Source of the DNA: Dehalococcoidales bacterium
GTDB taxonomy: Bacteria; Chloroflexota; Dehalococcoidia; E44-bin15
DNA: 6,503 nt
Assembly: GCA_012974295.1 (NCBI GenBank)
Contig: JAAXQM010000181.1
Span: forward strand, 1 to 6,503
Reading direction: 5' to 3'
The notes below the pieces were generated by a model. That model did no database searches, was not told the DNA's origin, and saw only the letters and a list, made by a program, of their open reading frames with translations. Below, one piece after another: positions 5,511 through 6,503 of the stretch (position 1 is the stretch's first letter; each line of letters opens with the position of its first letter). The position numbers and the translations under genes were made by a program.

Positions 5511-6329
5511 CTAGTCAGGCCACTCACCTAAGAACACCGGCTCCGCAGGTCCGCGGAGCGTTACCTCATCAACACCATCCCAGGAAACGGTAAGAATGCC
5601 TCCCGGCAATGATACATCGACATCTGCGGTTATGTAGTCATGAAGTCGGGCCGCCACAGCTATTGCACAGGCACCGGTACCGCAGGAGAGGGTCTCCCCT
5701 ACCCCACGCTCCCATACCCTGGCACTCACCTTCTTTTGCCCTACTACGTTTGCCACTTCAAAATTTACCCTATTGGGGAAAATGGGGTGGTTTTCCACCT
5801 CCGGTCCCATTTCTAATAGAGGAAAGTCTTCTACCAGCTCATCTAAGAAGCAGACAGCATGGGGATTACCCATAGAAAGACAGGTCAGAAAGAGCCTTCT
5901 ACCTTTGATAACAATGGGGTAATCCAACATTATGTCAAGATTCTCCTCGATGAGCACCGGTATGTCGCTAGCTTTGAACACGGGCTTCCCCATGTCTACC
6001 TGGATAATGTCTTTATGAGGGCGCACCTTCCTCATACCACCTAGCGTTTCAACGGTAAGCTCGCTGTCACCAACCAGTCCCCTATCAATGGCATACCTGG
6101 CAACGCATCTCAATCCATTACCGCAGGCCTCCGCTTCCGAGCCATCCGGGTTGAACAGGCGCATGTTCAAATCAGCAACCTTTGAAGGGATAATGACGAT
6201 GAGACCATCAGCGCCAACGCCGAGATGGCGGTGGCACATGGTTTCAGCCAGCGATGACCAATCGTGCTCCTCACCAGCCTCTAACAGTATGAAATCGTTA
6301 CCTGTCGCCTGTATCTTAGCGAATCTCAT
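5511..6329 (-). CDS. dapF: Diaminopimelate epimerase
   Basis: DapF interconverts LL- and meso-diaminopimelate without a cofactor, using two cysteines as acid and base. The 272-residue protein is of normal length and holds both halves: the N-terminal motif ATGNDF (8-13), HRHLGVGADG (33-42), C69 in ACGNG, GNPH (154-157), ERGVGET (207-213) and C216 in SCGTGA. All known catalytic and substrate-binding motifs look intact. The ATG at 6329 matches the usual MRFAKIQATGNDF start. The SD is weak (CGGGAA about 10 nt upstream). It is the first gene of the operon dapF, pentapeptide repeat, dapL, hflX. Upstream lies a GC-rich hairpin element, and no convincing promoter could be picked out. Confidence 0.96.
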   Translation of the reverse strand: MRFAKIQATGNDFILLEAGEEHDWSSLAETMCHRHLGVGADGLIVIIPSKVADLNMRLFNPDGSEAEACGNGLRCVARYAIDRGLVGDSELTVETLGGMRKVRPHKDIIQVDMGKPVFKASDIPVLIEENLDIMLDYPIVIKGRRLFLTCLSMGNPHAVCFLDELVEDFPLLEMGPEVENHPIFPNRVNFEVANVVGQKKVSARVWERGVGETLSCGTGACAIAVAARLHDYITADVDVSLPGGILTVSWDGVDEVTLRGPAEPVFLGEWPD

Positions 6330-6403
6330 TTTTCGTTGTTCCCGATTGCACTGCTAATTGAATCCTGTGTTTTAATAGAGAATGCTGAAATAGTCTTGAT
6401 CAA

Positions 6404-6480
6404 CCCCCTATATCCCCCAATCTTGGGGGACTTTTAAAGCTGGGGGACACCCCCAGACCCCCGGCAGGAAGAATCCTGCA
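6404..6480. repeat. Three-hairpin GC-run intergenic element
   Basis: Three adjacent perfect inverted repeats are seen: TCCCCCAA-TC-TTGGGGGA (6413-6430), CTGGGGG-ACA-CCCCCAG (6440-6456) and GCAGGA-AGAA-TCCTGC (6464-6479). Six runs of exactly five C or G occur at 6404, 6414, 6425, 6442, 6450 and 6458. Between the first two hairpins lies the palindrome CTTTTAAAG (6431-6439), so each hairpin is followed by a short T run on the strand that leaves it. This looks like a REP-type dispersed repeat or a weak bidirectional attenuator in the leader of dapF. No second copy lies in this window. Confidence 0.5.
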
Positions 6481-6503
6481 TTGCTTTTCCAGCAGTCGCT
6501 AAT

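Noticed and set aside
6374..6403. TTGATC-N18-TCTATT as a dapF promoter on the minus strand
   Set aside because: Both boxes match only 4 of 6, and several other alignments are equally good, so no promoter is called.

Overview
The window is a compact bacterial chromosomal segment. Every confident gene lies on the minus strand, so transcription runs right to left. The gene set is DapF, a pentapeptide-repeat protein, an LL-diaminopimelate aminotransferase (DapL), HflX, a C-terminal processing protease of family S41, SmpB and tmRNA. The use of the DapL shortcut and the general protein style fit an uncultured Chloroflexota (Dehalococcoidia-like) bacterium. This taxonomic guess is inference from gene content and has not been checked by a search.

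Right part (3849-6503): a likely operon of dapF, the pentapeptide-repeat gene, dapL and hflX, with gaps of about 48, 16 and 10 bp. DapL makes LL-diaminopimelate directly from tetrahydrodipicolinate. DapF epimerises it to meso-diaminopimelate, the precursor of lysine and, in walled cells, of peptidoglycan. Upstream of dapF (about 6404-6480) is a dense element of three short GC-rich hairpins built from runs of five C or five G. It looks like a dispersed intergenic repeat or a bidirectional attenuator. The SD of hflX overlaps the dapL stop and points to an ATC codon, not ATG, as the likely start.

Middle (2371-2697, 327 bp without a large gene): a divergent intergenic region. It holds a good promoter for the protease gene on the minus strand. 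On the plus strand it holds a TATAAT box, a 7-bp inverted repeat and a 42-codon reading frame (2512-2640) with a Shine-Dalgarno sequence, which I do not recognise.

Left part (1-2370): the S41 tail-specific protease, then smpB with its own extended -10 promoter placed so that the mRNA would be leaderless, then ssrA (tmRNA) with its own candidate promoter and a strong intrinsic terminator. SmpB and tmRNA together rescue stalled ribosomes and add a C-terminal degradation tag. The neighbouring protease belongs to a family that recognises non-polar C-termini, including ssrA tags, so the trio may be a tagging-and-degradation neighbourhood. The predicted tag ends in -YVYAS instead of the usual -LAA. 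The 194-bp gap between the protease gene and smpB (1013-1206) shows only the smpB promoter. Positions 1-106 show only a small imperfect hairpin.
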